A stretch of DNA of 64,000 bases from Terebella lapidaria (lineage: Eukaryota; Annelida; Polychaeta; Terebellida; Terebellidae): positions 35,881,119 to 35,945,118 of the forward strand of contig OX424559.1 of assembly GCA_949152475.1 (NCBI GenBank), given 5' to 3'. Shown here in pieces: positions 61,172 to 64,000 of this stretch. A program made the translations under genes and the position numbers. Position 1 is the first letter of the stretch; every line of letters begins with the position of its first letter. The notes beneath the pieces are model-generated. The model was not told where the DNA came from. It saw only the letters and a program-made list of their open reading frames with translations, and did not search any database.

Positions 61172-63737
61172 CTACTCCACAAGAGGGGGCAGGAGGTTGC
61201 ACAGTGCTGCACACACGAGGACGATGTCGTCAATGACTGGCACCAATGTAATTGGCACAGTGTTCTTCAAAATGGAGAACCACTTCATCCGTCCGATGGC
61301 CCTTTCGACGTGGATTCGTGCATTGGCGATTTTCTTCTTTTCGCGACTTCAGCAGAATTCTGTTGGTCCCACCCTGAGCTTGGTGGCGGAATTTCCAGTT
61401 TGGCCTGCTTCATCAGCAGCTCAGACATTATAGTGAAGCCACGGTCTGCCAAAACCACATCTCCTGGATCGAGCAGATCGACAAAGCCTGACTCCATCAC
61501 AATATGCTTGTCAGAAGTGCGACCTCCCCAACCATCAGACAGGAAGGTGATCATGCCATTGGGAGCAATGGCCACAAGATATTTCACTGTGTTATGCTTC
61601 TTGTAATCTGACCAAGTCAGATTTTGGAGTTCCATATGGCGTGGTTTTTCGATGAAAACCTCTGTACAATCCAATGTACATCTGAGAGCAGGGTACTTCT
61701 TTGCCATACTGGCTGGGATCATATCTGTTATTGTTATTCTGTCTGGCCAAAATAGGAGAGGCTTCAGTTCTTTAGCCAGAAATTTGATCCAGGTGTTGAA
61801 GATCTGGGAGCACGTGCTGGAACTGATTCCGAAGATCGCACTCAACAAGCTGTTTGTCACTCCCTGTCGCAGCTTCATCAACACCAAAAGCATCTCAAAC
61901 TTACTTGGCAATTTTCGACCTGGTCCAAACTTTTTGGGTGTTCGTGTGAAACGTCGACGTCCAGTGGTCACCTGCTTCCGTGGCCCTGCCCAGTAGCGCA
62001 TTTTGTCGACTTTGCCCTTGAGGTGCTTGAAGAGAGCATCGAAGGCTTTCTTGTTCGGTAATCCAGTGTTCTGACGAACCTTCTCATCATTGCTGATGAA
62101 GCGATCCAAAATGTGTCGATCATCGACAGGGCGGGGATGTTTCGGGCATGTGGGCTTCAACTGTTTTTCACTCTCCAGCCTCTCCATCAGTTCTGCATTC
62201 TTCCTCTTCTCCTCCCATAGCTGCCTGTACATATCTTCACAGGATAAACATGTGGACCCAGGAAAGCTGTAGCCATGGTCTCCAACAAAATCGGTAGTGG
62301 GCGGGTGTTCGGTCCCTACTTTGTCTGGGCATGAGACTGACTCCATGGACGTCCATCTGTGTTTCAGTTTATGGAGCCATATTGAGAGCGTCGGGACCGA
62401 TAGAACGCTCTCTGGGGGGTCTACGGGCAGGTTTAGGTGTCTGTAATTGTGAGTTGTAACCCATGTTCAGAGTTGGACAAGGATGAATTTTACTTGAATG
62501 ACCATCAACAAAGTGTTGAGAGCACACTCTGGAGTACCTCTGGGTGTCCAATTCTTTCCTAAAATGAAATATAACAGAAAGACCTGTCAAAAGGATGCCA
62601 AATAAAAATGTCATAAAATGAACACAGCTAGGTATAACCTATTTTTTTTTCATATCTGCATGAATTGGCATTTGCTGATTGCTATACATGTATATATGTT
62701 GTATTATTCAAATTTAGGCTTATTCGTGGTGATACTAATCTGCTAACTTAGTACCCAAGAAATATGCTGGGCAATAACTAATTAACTTACATGTAGTTAG
62801 GGCCTCGATCACGATGTTAATAACTAATTTTCAGCACAACTTGTGATAATTTTACTGTGACTAGCTTATGAAATAGATATATAGGTAGACCTACAACCAA
62901 CCTGATTTCGTATCTTTTCTGTTTACTGCTTTGATCCACTGGCGCCTGCCTTCAGGGTCCTTCAGTTTTGTGGGGAAAGGGTAAAGGTGGAACGGTGGGG
63001 CACATACACACTGACCAGTGTCATGTTTGAATCCCCTATGGACAGTGCAATCTTCACTTCTCCATTTCTCTAACGAATACTCGCCATTTCCACAACCGAT
63101 TACCGCACACACGGGCATACTGCATAATTTTACTGTGACTAGCTTATGAAATAGATATATAGGTAGACCCACAACCAACCTGATTTCGTATCTTTTCTGT
63201 TTACTGCTTTGATCCACTGGCGCCTGCCTTCAGGGTCCTTCAGTTTTGTGGGGAAAGGGTAAAGGTCACTTCTCCATTTCTCTAACGAATACTCGCCATT
63301 TCCACAACCTGATTTCGTATCTTTTCTGTTTACTGCTTTGATCCACTGGCGCCTGCCTTCAGGGTCCTTCAGTTTTGTGGGGAAAGGGTAAAGGTCACTT
63401 CTCCATTTCTCTAACGAATACTCGCCATTTCCACAACCGATTACCGCACACACGGGCATACTGCATAATTTTACTGTGACTAGCTTATGAAATAGATATA
63501 TAGGTAGACCTACAACCAACCTGATTTCGTATCTTTTCTGTTTACTGCTTTGATCCACTGGCGCCTGCCTTCAGGGTCCTTCAGTTTTGTGGGGAAAGGG
63601 TAAAGGTGGAACGGTGGGGCACATACACACTGACCAGTGTCATGTTTGAATCCCCTATGGACAGTGCAATCTTCACTTCTCCATTTCTCTAACGAATACT
63701 CGCCATTTCCACAACCGATTACCGCACACACGGGCAT
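61172..63737 (-). CDS. THAP-domain DDE transposase of the ISL2EU-like element
   Basis: Reading leftward: THAP exon (63737-63521, or its copy 63118-62902) with start ATG, C-x4-C type CAVIGCGN, FPTKLKDPEGRRQW and AVNRKDT; a second exon from about 62553 with YSRVCSQHF, which completes the C-x2-H zinc site; then the main exon 62346-61172. This holds an HTH-like segment (FEMLLVLMKLRQGVTNSLLS) and the DDE_4 catalytic core: D in TLDCTEVFI, D in VVLADRGF, and E in RIHVERAIGR. The last motif and the proper C-terminus (IDDIVLVCAALCNLL, stop 61174-61172) lie in a different frame from the first two, so one frameshift near 61310 breaks the gene. The frame between the second and main exons also changes and may be an unrecognised intron. 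The family (Harbinger/ISL2EU) is sure; activity is unlikely. Confidence 0.75.
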
Positions 63738-63745
63738 ACTGCAAT
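62846..63745 (-). repeat. Tandem amplification of the THAP exon
   Basis: A unit of about 276 bp containing the whole THAP exon and its donor (TCAG/GTTGG) is repeated: 62846-63123 full, 63124-63465 a variant with an internal deletion in the THAP loop plus an extra partial copy (63180-63306 and 63307-63459), and 63466-63745 full. Three copies keep an ATG (63118, 63459, 63737). Copies are nearly identical, so the amplification is recent. Confidence 0.9.
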
Positions 63746-64000
63746 GACAATCTGTGTTATTTGGCCACAAAAATCAACCACAGAGTGACAGACGAATTTC
63801 CTTGTCAGCCCACGTGCAGGTTTGTTTATGTGCTTTCACCTATGACCCGGAAGTGTTTAGTACGTACTTCACGCATGCGCACTCGAAACTACGAAGTCGC
63901 TTATAGCGTACCTAAAATAAAATACAACCTTTGGTCCGATAACCTATTGGCGTGGCGTTGCGTCCGTCGTCGTCCTTCTTCGTCCGTCTACATATTGCAT

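Larger units (their letters stand above)
56160..63905. mobile_element. ISL2EU-like DNA transposon with two convergent genes
   Basis: Long imperfect terminal inverted repeats: left about 56160-56252 and right about 63810-63905, sharing ATAAGCGA..TCGTAGTT, GCGCAT, TCATAGGT and CACATAAACAAACC in reverse orientation. Exact outer ends and the target duplication (AT is expected for ISL2EU) are not fixed. It encodes a YqaJ-type nuclease on the plus strand and a THAP/DDE_4 transposase on the minus strand, the pair reported for ISL2EU elements (PIF/Harbinger relatives). Both genes carry frame breaks, so this copy is probably inactive. Confidence 0.7.

Noticed and set aside
61157-61606. 149-residue plus-strand frame
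   Set aside because: It is the shadow of the transposase coding strand; the minus strand carries the DDE motifs.

Overview
The window is animal nuclear DNA: multi-exon genes with GT-AG (and some GC-AG) introns, immunoglobulin exons bounded by phase-1 introns, large introns and dense transposon debris. A marine invertebrate, most likely a mollusc or other lophotrochozoan, is my inference from the repeats (a tRNA-derived SINE with a MetaSINE-like core, an ISL2EU-type DNA transposon, a moderate-copy-looking repeat beginning AGCTTACCGG, frequent TACATGTA). An amphioxus or hemichordate cannot be excluded by eye. No rRNA gene, CRISPR array or retroviral/LTR element was seen.

Layout. 1-18.5 kb: two tandem, same-strand paralogous receptors, A (130-6962, signal exon outside the window) and B (10279-17996). 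Each has five Ig-like exons, one transmembrane exon and a tail split over small phase-0 exons carrying five tyrosine motifs (YENV, YDAL and YDTI types, two fitting the ITIM consensus). Introns, 3' flanks and an intronic minisatellite also align, so the duplication is fairly young. Since then B gained a Tc1-like transposon and A has extra intron segments. 19.6-25.6 kb: an opposite-strand leucine-rich-repeat membrane receptor, whose intron holds a TIR element filled with a palindromic satellite. 25.6-44.2 kb: no convincing host gene; several inverted-repeat elements, including a 3.55-kb fold-back, and a LINE remnant. 44.2-53.8 kb: receptor C, which starts with the same five-Ig module as A and B but continues into an EGF domain, about three IPT/TIG domains, a plexin-like membrane-proximal segment, a TM helix and an unrelated tail. 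54.5-56.15 kb: nested fold-back insertion and a SINE. 56.16-63.9 kb: an ISL2EU-like DNA transposon with two convergent genes, SAP-SWIM-YqaJ-PHD nuclease (+) and THAP/DDE transposase (-), with another repeat nested inside.

Reading of the whole: a small cluster of cell-surface receptors (Ig with phosphotyrosine tail, LRR, Ig-EGF-IPT) embedded in young repeats, compatible with an expanding recognition or immune-type receptor locus. That role is inference; the sequence shows membrane receptors with signalling-type tails. The most unusual sequence structure is a pair of TIR elements (21959-23103 and 49220-49863), both beginning near TACGG(A/T)(A/G)GC, both filled with short tandem units built on GCG-N6-CGC, and both inside introns of these receptors.
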